From the NCBI RefSeq assembly GCF_900141995.1, contig NZ_FQZA01000005.1:124001-188000 (forward strand): DNA of 64,000 nt, in the 5' to 3' direction. A program made the translations under genes and the position numbers. This DNA is from Palleronia salina. Lineage in GTDB: Bacteria; Pseudomonadota; Alphaproteobacteria; Rhodobacterales; Rhodobacteraceae. Shown here piece after piece: positions 1 through 8,800 of this stretch; position 1 is the stretch's first letter; every line of letters begins with the position of its first letter. The notes below the pieces were generated by a model. The model saw nothing but the letters and a program-made list of their open reading frames with translations. It ran no database searches and was not told the origin of the DNA.

Positions 1-548
1 TCATGGTGATCGACACCGCGACCCGCGGCGTCGCCCACGATTTCCGCGCCGTGTCGCGCGGCCCGGTCTGGGCGCTGGCCTTCTCGCCGGACGGATCGCG
101 CCTGTATTCCGGCGGACTGGATCCCGACCTGCTGGTTTGGAACGTGGCCGAGCTCGAAGACGCCGTCCCGGCCACCACGGCCGAGCGGGCGAGCTTCCTC
201 CGCGACCCCGAGACCATGTCGAACGGCGAGCGGCAATTCATGCGCAAATGCTCGATCTGTCACAGCCTGACGCCCGACACGGCGCGCAAGGCCGGCCCAA
301 CCCTGCACGGCGTCTTCGGTCGCCGCGCGGGCACCGTGCCGGGCTACGTCTATTCCGAGCGCCTGGACGGGTCGGACATCACCTGGACGTCCGAGACCAT
401 CGACGCCCTGTTCGACCAGGGCCCCGATCATTATATTCCGGGCTCGAAGATGCCCATGCAGGTCATCGCCAAGCCCGGTGACCGCGCCGACCTCATCGCC
501 TGGCTTCAGACCGCCACGGCGACCCCCGATCAAGGAGACCAACCGTGA
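1..548 (+). CDS. WD40 repeat-cytochrome c protein, 3' part
   Basis: The gene enters from outside the window; codons are in frame from position 3 and 182 codons including the stop are visible. Roughly the first 50 visible residues form one last WD40 blade, with the pattern WALAFSPDG followed by LLVWNV. After a short linker a monohaem cytochrome c domain follows: CSICH (visible residues 83-87) binds haem covalently, and Met150 or Met152 in PGSKMPM is the likely sixth ligand. Related proteins are periplasmic, so an export signal probably lies upstream. This looks like an electron-transfer domain tethered to a beta propeller; the partner is unknown. The stop overlaps the GTG start of the next small gene, which indicates translational coupling. 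Confidence 0.85.
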   Translation, partial: MVIDTATRGVAHDFRAVSRGPVWALAFSPDGSRLYSGGLDPDLLVWNVAELEDAVPATTAERASFLRDPETMSNGERQFMRKCSICHSLTPDTARKAGPTLHGVFGRRAGTVPGYVYSERLDGSDITWTSETIDALFDQGPDHYIPGSKMPMQVIAKPGDRADLIAWLQTATATPDQGDQP

Positions 549-679
549 AAGCCTTCGTTCTTGCCGTCGTTTGCCTGGGCCTGATCACCGCCGCGGCGCC
601 GATCCTGCTGGAAGACATTTTCGGCGACAGCTCGGCCGCGGTCACGGCCAGCGACAGTGTCCGCCTGCCCGAGGACTGA
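545..679 (+). CDS. small secreted or membrane-anchored protein, 44 aa
   Basis: This short gene starts with GTG at 545, inside the stop region of the cytochrome gene, and has a good ribosome binding site (AAGGAG, 531-536). The product begins MKAFVLAVV, has one hydrophobic segment (about residues 3-20) that could be a signal peptide or membrane anchor, and ends in a short acidic tail. Codon use is GC-rich at third positions like its neighbours. I do not recognise a family. The coupling suggests a role with the cytochrome c protein, for example as a small accessory subunit, but that is inference. Confidence 0.6.
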   Translation: MKAFVLAVVCLGLITAAAPILLEDIFGDSSAAVTASDSVRLPED

Positions 680-688
680 TCGCCCGCA

Positions 689-1384
689 CTAGCCGGCGTC
701 GGGCACGTTCAGCCCGCGCTGCACCGCGGGGCGTGCCATGAAGCGGTCGAAATAGGCGTTCACGCGCGGGTAGTCGGCCCAGCCGACCATGTCCTTCGCG
801 CCGTAGAACTCCAGCGCGCCCAGCCACGGCGCGATGGCCATGTCGGCGATGGAATACTCGCCCGCCACCCATTCGTAGCCCTCGAGCTTGGTCTCGAGCA
901 CCGACAGCAGGCGCTTGGCCTCGTTGATGTAGCGTTCGCGCGGGCGGGGATCCTCGATGTCCTTGCCGCCCAGCTTCACGAAGAAGCCCAGTTGCCCGAA
1001 CATCGGGCCGAGACCGCCCATCTGCCATTGCAGCCAGGTGATCGTCTCCCACCGCTGGGTGCCGGTGCCCAGGAACTGGCCCGACTTCTCGGCCAGGTAC
1101 ATCAGGATGGCGCCCGACTCCCATATGCCCAGCGGTTCGCCGCCGGGGCCGTCGGGATCGATCAGCGCGGGGATCTTGTTGTTGGGGTTCAGCGACAGGA
1201 ACTCGGGCGATTTCACGTCCGCATCCTTCAGCGTGACCAGGTGCGGTTCGTAGGGCAGTCCGGTTTCCTCCAGCATGATCCCCACCTTGCGCCCGTTGGG
1301 CGTCGGGTAGGAGTAAAGCTGGATCCGGTCCGGGTGGCTGGCGGGCCATTTGCTGGCGATGGGAAAGTCGGCAAGCGTGCTCAT
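689..1384 (-). CDS. glutathione S-transferase, YfcG/YghU-like
   Basis: This 231-residue cytoplasmic enzyme of the glutathione transferase superfamily resembles the Nu-class disulfide-bond oxidoreductases. The N-terminal thioredoxin-like domain (about residues 15-100) holds the glutathione-site pattern NPNNKIPAL followed by WESGAIL, and the all-helical C-terminal domain contains YSIADMAIAPW. The start at 1384 is chosen because AAAGGA lies just upstream and homology-like sequence begins there; an in-frame extension to 1510 has no family-like residues. It is convergent with the small gene ending at 679. The physiological substrate cannot be read from sequence. Confidence 0.9.
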   Translation of the reverse strand: MSTLADFPIASKWPASHPDRIQLYSYPTPNGRKVGIMLEETGLPYEPHLVTLKDADVKSPEFLSLNPNNKIPALIDPDGPGGEPLGIWESGAILMYLAEKSGQFLGTGTQRWETITWLQWQMGGLGPMFGQLGFFVKLGGKDIEDPRPRERYINEAKRLLSVLETKLEGYEWVAGEYSIADMAIAPWLGALEFYGAKDMVGWADYPRVNAYFDRFMARPAVQRGLNVPDAG

Positions 1385-1515
1385 GGCATGTCCTTTTGCG
1401 TCTGCGTTGCGCAGACACCTAGGATGCCATGCCGTTTGCGACAGGTCAGGCGGCGCGCAGAAGGCCTGCGCGGATGCAGGGGGCCAGGGGCGGCGATGCG
1501 CCCCCGGCACGCCCC

Positions 1516-2007
1516 CTAGAAGTTCGCGCCGCAGCCCCGCGCCAGGGCGCGGCTGGCGATCCGCGCGCTGTCGACCGAGAACGCCGTGGTGTAATAGACG
1601 GCTCCCAGGATCTTCAGTCCCGACGTGATCGAGCGTTCGGCCGTGCCCATCTGCGCGAGCAGGTCCATGGGCATTTCACCGGTCACCGAAAGCTGCCCGC
1701 CATCGGCGCTGTCGGTCTTGCCCGACAGGATGAAATGCTTGTTGTCGTCGACCTGCACCACCAGGTTCAGCGACGTGGTGTCCATCAGTTCGGCCTGGCC
1801 GAGTGCGACCTTTTCCGGTGTCGAGAAGCGCGCCACCGGCACGTCATCGGCGTTGCATTCCAGCGATAGCCCGAAAGAACTGCCGTCTTCCCGCTGCGCA
1901 TACAGGGGAACCGTGTCGAACGTCCCCCGGTGCGTGCTGAGCATCCAGTGTCCGAACGCCGGCGCGGTCAGCGCCACCAGCACAGAGGCGAAACCCACTA
2001 GTTTCAT
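1516..2007 (-). CDS. exported protein of unknown function, 163 aa
   Basis: The product starts MKLVGFASVLVALTAPAFG, a typical Sec signal peptide with likely cleavage near residue 19. The mature part of about 145 residues has few cysteines (one in the LECNADD region and one near the C-terminus, RGCGANF), which could form a disulfide in the periplasm. I recognise no family. The start at 2007 follows a GGGGA-type ribosome binding site and gives the complete signal peptide; a longer in-frame start at 2088 would bury it. It shares orientation with the glutathione transferase gene 130 bp downstream, but the two need not be co-transcribed. Confidence 0.7.
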   Translation of the reverse strand: MKLVGFASVLVALTAPAFGHWMLSTHRGTFDTVPLYAQREDGSSFGLSLECNADDVPVARFSTPEKVALGQAELMDTTSLNLVVQVDDNKHFILSGKTDSADGGQLSVTGEMPMDLLAQMGTAERSITSGLKILGAVYYTTAFSVDSARIASRALARGCGANF

Positions 2008-2322
2008 GATTCTATCGTCCCCAAACCCCAGTTCGAAGCATTCTGCTCCGATAGGCCGGTCGATGGATCTGTGTACCGATCCGGCCACGTCGGGGCACGC
2101 CGTGCGGCGGCCCGTCCGTTCTAGCGTCCCGTCGCAAGCTTCTGCGACGCGGAATACGCCCTATGGTAGCGGCAAAAGCGGAAAATGTTTGGCAACACGC
2201 TGTCAAAATGGGATTTTATCGGTGTCCGTGGCGACGAAGCGACGAAGCGGATGCCTTTGTCTCGTCGTCTGGGCCAGTGTTCGGCCATGGATGTCAGTAT
2301 GTTCAACCTCTAGGAGACCGGC
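2008..2322. other. intergenic region, 315 bp
   Basis: This region lies between the divergent exported-protein gene and mscL. Short frames exist on both strands, but none has a convincing ribosome binding site, family pattern or coding bias. It probably holds both promoters. The only clear element is the mscL ribosome binding site (GGAG) just before 2323. Confidence 0.5.
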
Positions 2323-2760
2323 ATGATCGGTGAATTCAAGGACTTCATCGCCAAGGGCAATGTCATGGACATGGCTGTGGGCATCATCATCGGCGCGGCG
2401 TTCACCGCGATCGTCAGTTCGCTGGTGGCGGACCTCATCAACCCGTTCATCGGGATCTTTACCGGCGGTATCGACTTCTCGAACATGTTCGTCGTGCTGG
2501 GTGGGGGAGAATACGCCTCGCTGACCGCCGCGCAGGAGGCCGGCGCCGCCGTCTTCGCCTATGGCAGCTTCATCAATGCCGTCATCAATTTCCTGATCGT
2601 GGCCTTCGTGGTCTTCATGCTGGTCAAGATGGTCAACCGCGTGAAGGAAGCGGCGGTCAAGCCCGACGATGTCGCCCCCGAGGTCCCGACAGGCCCCTCC
2701 GAGCTGGATATCCTGATCGAGATCCGCGATGCGCTGGCGGCCGATCGAAAGGCGTCCTGA
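2323..2760 (+). CDS. mscL: large-conductance mechanosensitive channel MscL
   Basis: This 145-residue inner-membrane channel opens under high membrane tension and releases solutes after osmotic downshock. The family signature is clear: the N-terminal amphipathic helix [10 protein letters not shown]1 from about residue 14 to 40 with the Gly/Ala-rich pore-lining pattern [12 protein letters not shown], a periplasmic loop, TM2 from about 75 to 105, and a charged C-terminal helix. Length matches the family, at roughly 130-150 residues. It appears to be monocistronic, with the next plus-strand gene 102 bp downstream. Confidence 0.97.
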   Translation: MIGEFKDFIAKGNVMDMAVGIIIGAAFTAIVSSLVADLINPFIGIFTGGIDFSNMFVVLGGGEYASLTAAQEAGAAVFAYGSFINAVINFLIVAFVVFMLVKMVNRVKEAAVKPDDVAPEVPTGPSELDILIEIRDALAADRKAS

Positions 2761-2862
2761 CCACCCGGACGACCGGCGGCGTGGCGCAGGGTGCCGCGCC
2801 GTCACCACACCTTTCCGTAGTCTTTCATTTACCGGTTACGATTTGAGGTTATCTTCGGTGGC

Positions 2863-3558
2863 ATGACCAGGCTTCAAAGATATTGCCCGCGCTATGCCGT
2901 CGAGCGTCGCACCGACGCGGCGGTGCATTACCTCGGGCTGGGCCTTGCCTTGGCGGCCGTGCCGACGCTGATCGTGCTGGCGGTCCTGCGGCGGGGCGAT
3001 GCGCCCACCGTGACCGCGGTCACGGTCTACGGGCTCAGCCTGGTGGCCATGCTGGGCGCCTCGGCCATCTACAACATCACCGGACGCCATCGCTGGACCA
3101 AGGTTCTGAAACGGCTCGATCATTCCGCGATCTACCTGAAGATCGCGGGCAGTTTCACGCCGCTCGTGGCGCTGACCGGCGGGGCGGGCGCGCCCTTCCT
3201 GGCCGGACTCTGGGGCGCCGCGCTGGGCGGAACGTCGCTGAAGATGCTGGCGCCCGACCGCATGCGCTGGCTGGGCCTCGCGCTCTACCTCGGGATGGGC
3301 TGGGTCGGCATGTGGCTGGGCTGGGACGTGTTCACCGCGCTCAGCCCCGCGGGGATGTGGCTGATCGCGCTGGGCGGCTGTCTCTACACGCTGGGCGTCG
3401 TGTTCTTCCTGTGGGAACGGCTGCCCTATCACACGACCATCTGGCACAGCTTCGTCCTGGTGGCGAGCGGCCTGATCTATGCCGCCATCACCGTCGAAGT
3501 GCTGCGCGAGTTCGAGCCCGAGCTGATCGCCGAGACCATTGCCCCGGTGCTCTTCTAG
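2863..3558 (+). CDS. haemolysin III/YqfA-type (PAQR) membrane protein
   Basis: This 231-residue protein has about seven predicted membrane helices and the conserved polar positions of the haemolysin III/PAQR superfamily: a helix with RLDHSAIYLKIAGSFTPL-like sequence after residue 80 and a C-terminal WHSFVL histidine. The related eukaryotic receptors are hydrolase-like. The bacterial proteins have no settled function, and the name haemolysin does not imply toxin activity. The stop overlaps the stop of convergent cobO within one CTAG tetranucleotide (3555-3558). Confidence 0.85.
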   Translation: MTRLQRYCPRYAVERRTDAAVHYLGLGLALAAVPTLIVLAVLRRGDAPTVTAVTVYGLSLVAMLGASAIYNITGRHRWTKVLKRLDHSAIYLKIAGSFTPLVALTGGAGAPFLAGLWGAALGGTSLKMLAPDRMRWLGLALYLGMGWVGMWLGWDVFTALSPAGMWLIALGGCLYTLGVVFFLWERLPYHTTIWHSFVLVASGLIYAAITVEVLREFEPELIAETIAPVLF

Positions 3559-4163
3559 AACTCCACGCCCACCTGCGCCTTGATGCCCGACCGGAACGGG
3601 TGCTTCACCAGCTCCATCTCGGTCACGAGATCCGCGGCCTCGATCAGGTCGGGATGCGCGTTGCGCCCCGTCAGGACAACGTGGGTCATGGGCGGCTTGT
3701 GATCGCGCAGGAACGCCAGGACCTCGGCCAAGTCGAGATATTCATAGCGCAGCGCGATGTTGATCTCGTCCAGCAGGACCATGCGGTTGGTGTCGTCCGC
3801 GATCAGTTCGCGCGCCTTGGCCCACGCGGCCTGCGCCATCTCGGTATCGCGGGACTTGTCCTGCGTTTCCCAGGTGAAGCCCTCGCCCATGGTGTGAAAG
3901 GCGCAGACATCCTGAAATTTCGACAGGATCAGGTCGCGCTCGCCCGTGGACATGCCACCCTTGATGAATTGCACCACCGCGCAGGGCATTTCGTGGGCGA
4001 TGCAGCGGAAGATCATCCCGAAGGCGGCCGAGCTCTTGCCCTTGCCCTTGCCGGTATGGACGATGATCAGCCCCTTCTCGTCGGTCTTGGTGGCCATGAT
4101 CTTGTCGCGCGCGGCCTTCTTCTTGGCCATCTTCTGGGCGTGGCGGTCGGGATCGTCGCTCAT
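3555..4163 (-). CDS. cobO: cob(I)yrinic acid a,c-diamide adenosyltransferase CobO
   Basis: CobO transfers the adenosyl group of ATP to corrinoid cobalt, forming adenosylcobyrinate derivatives in the cytoplasm; the family is also known as BtuR/CobA-type. The 202-residue product carries the P-loop HTGKGKGKSSAAFG near residues 35-48, the LLDEIN Walker B-like motif, and a C-terminal domain containing VVLTGRNAHPDLIE. A Lys-rich N-terminus is common in this family. The start at 4163 has a strong AAAGGAG site. It is on the same strand as cobN and cobW but is separated from lrgB by a plus-strand lipoprotein gene, so it probably has its own promoter. Confidence 0.96.
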   Translation of the reverse strand: MSDDPDRHAQKMAKKKAARDKIMATKTDEKGLIIVHTGKGKGKSSAAFGMIFRCIAHEMPCAVVQFIKGGMSTGERDLILSKFQDVCAFHTMGEGFTWETQDKSRDTEMAQAAWAKARELIADDTNRMVLLDEINIALRYEYLDLAEVLAFLRDHKPPMTHVVLTGRNAHPDLIEAADLVTEMELVKHPFRSGIKAQVGVEF

Positions 4164-4261
4164 CGGGGGCTCCTTTCGTGACGGGGGCAACCTGACGCCC
4201 CGCGCGCGGCTGCGCAAGCGCGTTCAGGGTTTGTTAACCTTGGCGCGGCAGGCTGTGTGCC

Positions 4262-4600
4262 ATGCGCTGGTTCGTGATCTTCCTGTCGGTCGCGGCTTGC
4301 GACAGTCCGTCGCTCGAATTCGCGCGGGCGCCGGTGACGCGGGTGGCGGTTGGCGACATGGTGTTCTCGGTCCGGGTGCGCGGCGAACGGGCCGAGGCCA
4401 TCCGCACCTCGCGTCACCTTCTGCCGCGTGAAGGCACGGTGCTGCACCACGCCGAGGTGGCGATCGAGCGTGCCAGCGGGTGCCGGGTCAAGTCACTGGA
4501 CGCCGATCAGGCGATCCAAAGGGCCACGTTGGACTGCGACGATGCCCCGGACGATCCGGCCCCGTTCGAAGGCCGCGTGGTGGTGTTGAAGCGGTACTGA
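4262..4600 (+). CDS. putative small lipoprotein
   Basis: The 112-residue product begins with a short hydrophobic stretch and a plausible lipobox, LSVAAC with Cys13, suggesting lipidation and anchoring in the periplasm. The mature domain has two further cysteines (SGCRVK and LDCDDA) that could form a disulfide. No family is recognised. It lies divergently 98 bp from cobO and faces lrgB, so it is probably an independent gene. The signal sequence is short for a lipoprotein, which lowers confidence in its localisation. Confidence 0.6.
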   Translation: MRWFVIFLSVAACDSPSLEFARAPVTRVAVGDMVFSVRVRGERAEAIRTSRHLLPREGTVLHHAEVAIERASGCRVKSLDADQAIQRATLDCDDAPDDPAPFEGRVVVLKRY

Positions 4601-4748
4601 TTTCGAAGGCTTAGGTGGGCAGATGCCTAGCGAAAGTGAGGCGCAGGGTCCCATGGCGCGTCCGTCTTCGCTGGCGGAACGCACGGTCCCGCCAAAGGGC
4701 GCCGCGCCGTAGCGTCGGCCCCGTGTCCCGGGGCAGAACCCCAAGGAC

Positions 4749-5456
4749 CTAGAGGAACAGCCGCACGACGACGGGTGCCAGCACCGCCGTCAGCACCGCG
4801 TTCAGGCCCATGCCGATACCCGAGAAGGTTCCCGCGACCTCGTTCACCTGGAACGCGCGCGCGGTGCCGATGCCATGGGCCGCGACCCCGACCGCGAAGC
4901 CCCGCGCCCGGTAGTCGGTGAAGCCCAGCCCGTTCAGCAACGGTGTCACGATGATCGCGCCAATGATCCCGGTCAGGATCACCAGCACCGCCGTCAGGTT
5001 GGGCAGGCCGCCCAGCTCTTCGGTGATGCCGATGGCCACGGGCGCGGTGGCCGATTTCGGGGCCAGCGACACCAGCACGTCCATTGGAAGGCCCAGCCCC
5101 CAGCCCAAGGCAAGCGCCGATCCCATGGCGACGACCGAACCCACCAGCAGCGCCGCCGCCATGGGCACCAGCACCCGCGCCACCCGGCCGCGATGCGCCC
5201 AGAGCGGCAGCGCCAGCGCCACGGTCGCCGGGCCCAGCATGAAGTGGACGAATTGCGCGCCTTCGAAATAGGTGGGGTAGGACGTGCCGGTCACCATCAG
5301 CACGCCCGAGAGGATCAGCACCGCCACCAGCACCGGGTTCACCAGCGGACTGCGCCCCGACGCCCGGAAGGCCCAGTCGCCGCAGAGATACGCCACCAGC
5401 GTCGCGGTCAGCCAGACAAGCTCGCCCCGGCTGAGATAAGACCAGATCTCGCTCAT
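4749..5456 (-). CDS. lrgB: LrgB/CidB-family membrane protein
   Basis: This 235-residue integral membrane protein of the LrgB family has about seven hydrophobic segments and the family's conserved core LAPKSATAPVAIGI plus HGIGTARAF near the C-terminus. LrgB proteins pair with small LrgA proteins; known roles range from murein hydrolase export control to transport of glycolate/glycerate or pyruvate. The start at 5456 overlaps the lrgA stop by four bases (ATGA), so translation is coupled. It is the last gene of the minus-strand cobN-lrgA-lrgB group. Confidence 0.9.
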   Translation of the reverse strand: MSEIWSYLSRGELVWLTATLVAYLCGDWAFRASGRSPLVNPVLVAVLILSGVLMVTGTSYPTYFEGAQFVHFMLGPATVALALPLWAHRGRVARVLVPMAAALLVGSVVAMGSALALGWGLGLPMDVLVSLAPKSATAPVAIGITEELGGLPNLTAVLVILTGIIGAIIVTPLLNGLGFTDYRARGFAVGVAAHGIGTARAFQVNEVAGTFSGIGMGLNAVLTAVLAPVVVRLFL

Positions 5457-5809
5457 GCGCCGTCCTCGGGCGCGAAACGGCGGGCCAGCACGGCGAAGAC
5501 CCATGCTCCCGCCACGATGGCCAGCGCCGTGGACACGACAAGCACCACGAGCAGCGCGAGGCCGCTGTCCCGCACGGTGTCCAGGTTGCCGACGATGCCG
5601 GTTCCGGCCGGGACGAACAGCAGCGACAGGTGCCCCAGCAGGGTCGAGGTCAGCGGCCGCATCGTGTCCTCGAGAGCGGGGCGCAGCCACAGGGCCGCCA
5701 CCAGCAGGACCAGTCCGATCACCGGGCCGGGGATGGGCAGGCCGAAGCCGCGGGCGATCACCTCGCCGGCCAGTTGAAAGCTCAGCAGGATGACGATGGA
5801 GCCGATCAT
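5453..5809 (-). CDS. lrgA: LrgA/CidA-family holin-like protein
   Basis: This 118-residue protein has four hydrophobic helices and the LrgA pattern QLAGEVIARGFGLPIPGPVIG-like sequence at the N-terminus, with FVPAGTGIVG further on. It is the small partner of LrgB and lies in the inner membrane. The start at 5809 (MIGSIVIL) is preferred over an upstream frame start at 5857 because GGAGGAG precedes it and the family begins with the hydrophobic helix. Its start overlaps the cobN stop by four bases and its own stop overlaps the lrgB start, giving a chain of coupled genes. Confidence 0.88.
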   Translation of the reverse strand: MIGSIVILLSFQLAGEVIARGFGLPIPGPVIGLVLLVAALWLRPALEDTMRPLTSTLLGHLSLLFVPAGTGIVGNLDTVRDSGLALLVVLVVSTALAIVAGAWVFAVLARRFAPEDGA

Positions 5810-8800
5810 GCCAGCTCCTCCAACGTCGCGCGGGCCGAGTTCGACTTGGGCTGCCACAGCCCCCGCTCGGCCGCCTCGGTCAGGCGCTGCGCGATCTCCC
5901 GCAGGGCGGGCGCGTTGTGCGCTTCGATGAAGTCGCGGGTCTCGTCATCCTCGATGAAGGCCGCGTGCACCAGGTCGAAATGGTGGGACTTCACGGCGCC
6001 GGTCGTCGCGGCGAAGGCGAACATGTAGTCGACCGTGGCCGCGATCTCGAAGGCGCCCTTGTAGCCATGGCGCTTCACCCCGTCGATCCATTTGGGGTTC
6101 ACGACGCGCGCGCGGACGACGCGCCCGATCTCGTCCTCGAGCGTGCGGATCACCGGGCGTTCGGGGCGCGAATGGTCGTTGTGATAGATCGGCCGCCTGG
6201 TGCCCTGCAGCGTTTCGACAGCCGCCGCCGCGCCGCCCTCGAACTGGTAATAATCGTCGCTGTCCAAGAGGTCGTGCTCGCGGTTGTCCTGGTTCTGCAC
6301 GATGGCGTCCGTCTGGCCCAGCCGCGTCTCGAAGGCCTGGCGGGCGGGCTGGCCCTCGGCCCCCGCGCCGTAGGCATAGCTGCCCCAGGTCAGGTAGGCG
6401 TCCGCGAGGTCGGCGGTGTCGTTCCAAAGCCGCTCGTCGATCATGGCCTGCAGCCCGGCGCCGTAGGCCCCGGGCTTCGCGCCGAAGACGCGTGCCCCGT
6501 CCTCGCCCGCGCGGGCCCGCGCCGCGGCGGGGTTCATGTCTTCGGGTTCATCCAGAGCTTGGACCGCGCGCGCGGCGCTGTCGAACAGTGCGATAAGCTG
6601 GGGGAACGCATCGCGGAAGAAGCCCGAGATGCGCAGCGTCACGTCCACACGGGGCCGGTCGAGCGTGCCGGGTGGCAGGATCTCGAAGCCGGTGACGCGG
6701 CGATTGGCGCTGTCCCATTTCGGCTTCACCCCCATCAGCGCCATGGCTTGGGCGATGTCGTCGCCGCCCGTGCGCATGTTGGCGGTGCCCCAGGCGGTGA
6801 TCAGCATCGCGCGCGGCCAGTCGCCGTGATCCTGCAGGTGCTTGTCGATCAGCAGGTTGGCCGATTTCCACCCCAGCGCCCAGGCCGTGGGCGTGGGCAC
6901 CGCGCGGCTGTCGACCGAGAAGAAGTTGCGTCCGGTGGGCAGCGTGTCCAGCCGTCCGCGCGTGGGCGCGCCCGACGGCCCGGGCGCGATCGCGCGACCG
7001 TCGAGCCCGCGCAGCAGCGCCCCCATCTCGGACGGACCGCACCCGCGGATCGCGGGAAGAACCTTGGCGTGCAGGTGGTCCATGACCGCGGCGCTGGCGG
7101 GACCGGGGGGCTGCGCCCGCCCCTCGACCAGCCGCGCGGCCAGCGTCTCGAGCCGCTCGACCGTGTCGCCGGTGCTGCGCCATGCCCCGTCGCCCGACAG
7201 CGTGTCGGGCCGCGCCCCCGCCCACGGCGCGGCCATGTCGCAATCCAGCGGGTCGAAGCCCAGCCCGAGATCCCCGGCCAGCGCCCGGATCAGCGAGGCA
7301 TCGGCCCCCGTCCCGTCGCCGCGTGGCACCCGCACCAGCGCGATGGCCAGGTCCCGTTCCAGCCGCCCCTCGGGCGCGGTGCCGAAAACGTGCAGCCCGT
7401 CGCGGATCTGCGCCTCTTTCAATTCGCACAGGTAGGCGTCGAGCTTGGCCAGGTCGCCCTCGGCTTCGCCGGCGAAGCCCACGTCGCGGTCCAGGCCGGT
7501 GCTTTGGGCCAGCGACAGGATCTCGCCCCGCAGGTGGGTGATCCGGCGCGGGTCGACCCCGGCCGCCTCGTAGTATTCGTCGACCAGCGCCTCGAGATCG
7601 CGCAGGGGCCCGTAGCTTTCGGCGCGGGTCAGCGGCGGTGTCAGGTGATCGACGATGACGGCCTGCGCGCGCCGCTTGGCCTGGGTGCCTTCGCCGGGGT
7701 CGTTGACGATGAACGGGTAGAGATGGGGCAGGGGGCCGAGAACCGCCTCGGGCAGGCACTCGGCCGAGAGGGCAAGCGCCTTGCCGGGCAGCCATTCCAG
7801 GTTGCCGTGCTTGCCCATGTTAACGATGGCCTGCGCGCCGTGGACGTGTCGCAGCCAGATGTAGAAGGCCAGGTAGTTGTGCGGTGGGACCAAATCCGGC
7901 GAATGATAGGTGTCGGTCGGGTCGATATTGTAGCCGCGGGCGGGCTGGACGCCCACGACCGCGATACCGAACCTGAGGATCGACAGGCGGATGCCGCCCG
8001 CGCCCGCGAACGGGTCGTCCTCGGGCGCGCCCCAGCGGTCCTCGACGGCCTGCCGCACCGACAGGGGCAGCGCGTCGTAGTGCCGGCGATAGATGTCGAG
8101 GGGCAGGACCTCGCCCCCTTGCCGGTCCGCCCGGTCGGTCAGCCAGTTGGTCGGCCCCGCCATGACCTGCGCCATCAGCGCGTCGCTGTCGGCGGGAATA
8201 TCGCTCACGTCATAGCCCGCATCCGCCAAAGCCCGCAGCGCGCCCACCGTTGCGGCCGGCGTGTCGAGCCCCACGCCGTTGGCCAGCCGCCCGTCCTTGT
8301 TGGGGTAGTTCGCCAGCACCATCGCCACCTTGCGCCCGGCCGCCGGGGTCGTGCGCAGTGCCGCCCAGTTCGCGGCAAGTTCGGCAACGAAGCCGATCCG
8401 GTCCCCGTGCGGGCGGTAGGTCGTGATGTTGCACTGGGTCGCCTCGTCGAAGAAGGCGGTGTCCTTGAAGCTGATCGCGCGGGACAGGACGCGCCCGTCG
8501 ACCTCGGGCAGGGCCACGTTCATGGCGATATCGCGGGCCGATAGGCCGCTCAGCCCCTCGGACCATTGATCCTCGGTCGAGGAGGCGAGAACGCATTGGA
8601 ACACGGGGGCTTCGTTCGCCCAGGGCGCGGCCAGCGGGTTATCGGCCCCTTCGCCGGCGTGGGGGCTGCCCACGGCGAAGCTGGTGGTGTTGAGGATCAC
8701 CGACGGCGGCGCGGCGCGGAACAGGTGCTCGAGCGTGGCGATCGACACGGGGTCCTTCAGGGACGCGACGAAGACCGGCATGGGGTTCAGCCCGGCGCGC

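Noticed and set aside
5917-8544. An 875-codon open frame antisense to cobN
   Set aside because: It mirrors the codon structure of cobN in GC-rich DNA, has low-complexity Arg/Gly/Val/Gln composition and no family motifs. cobN explains the region.
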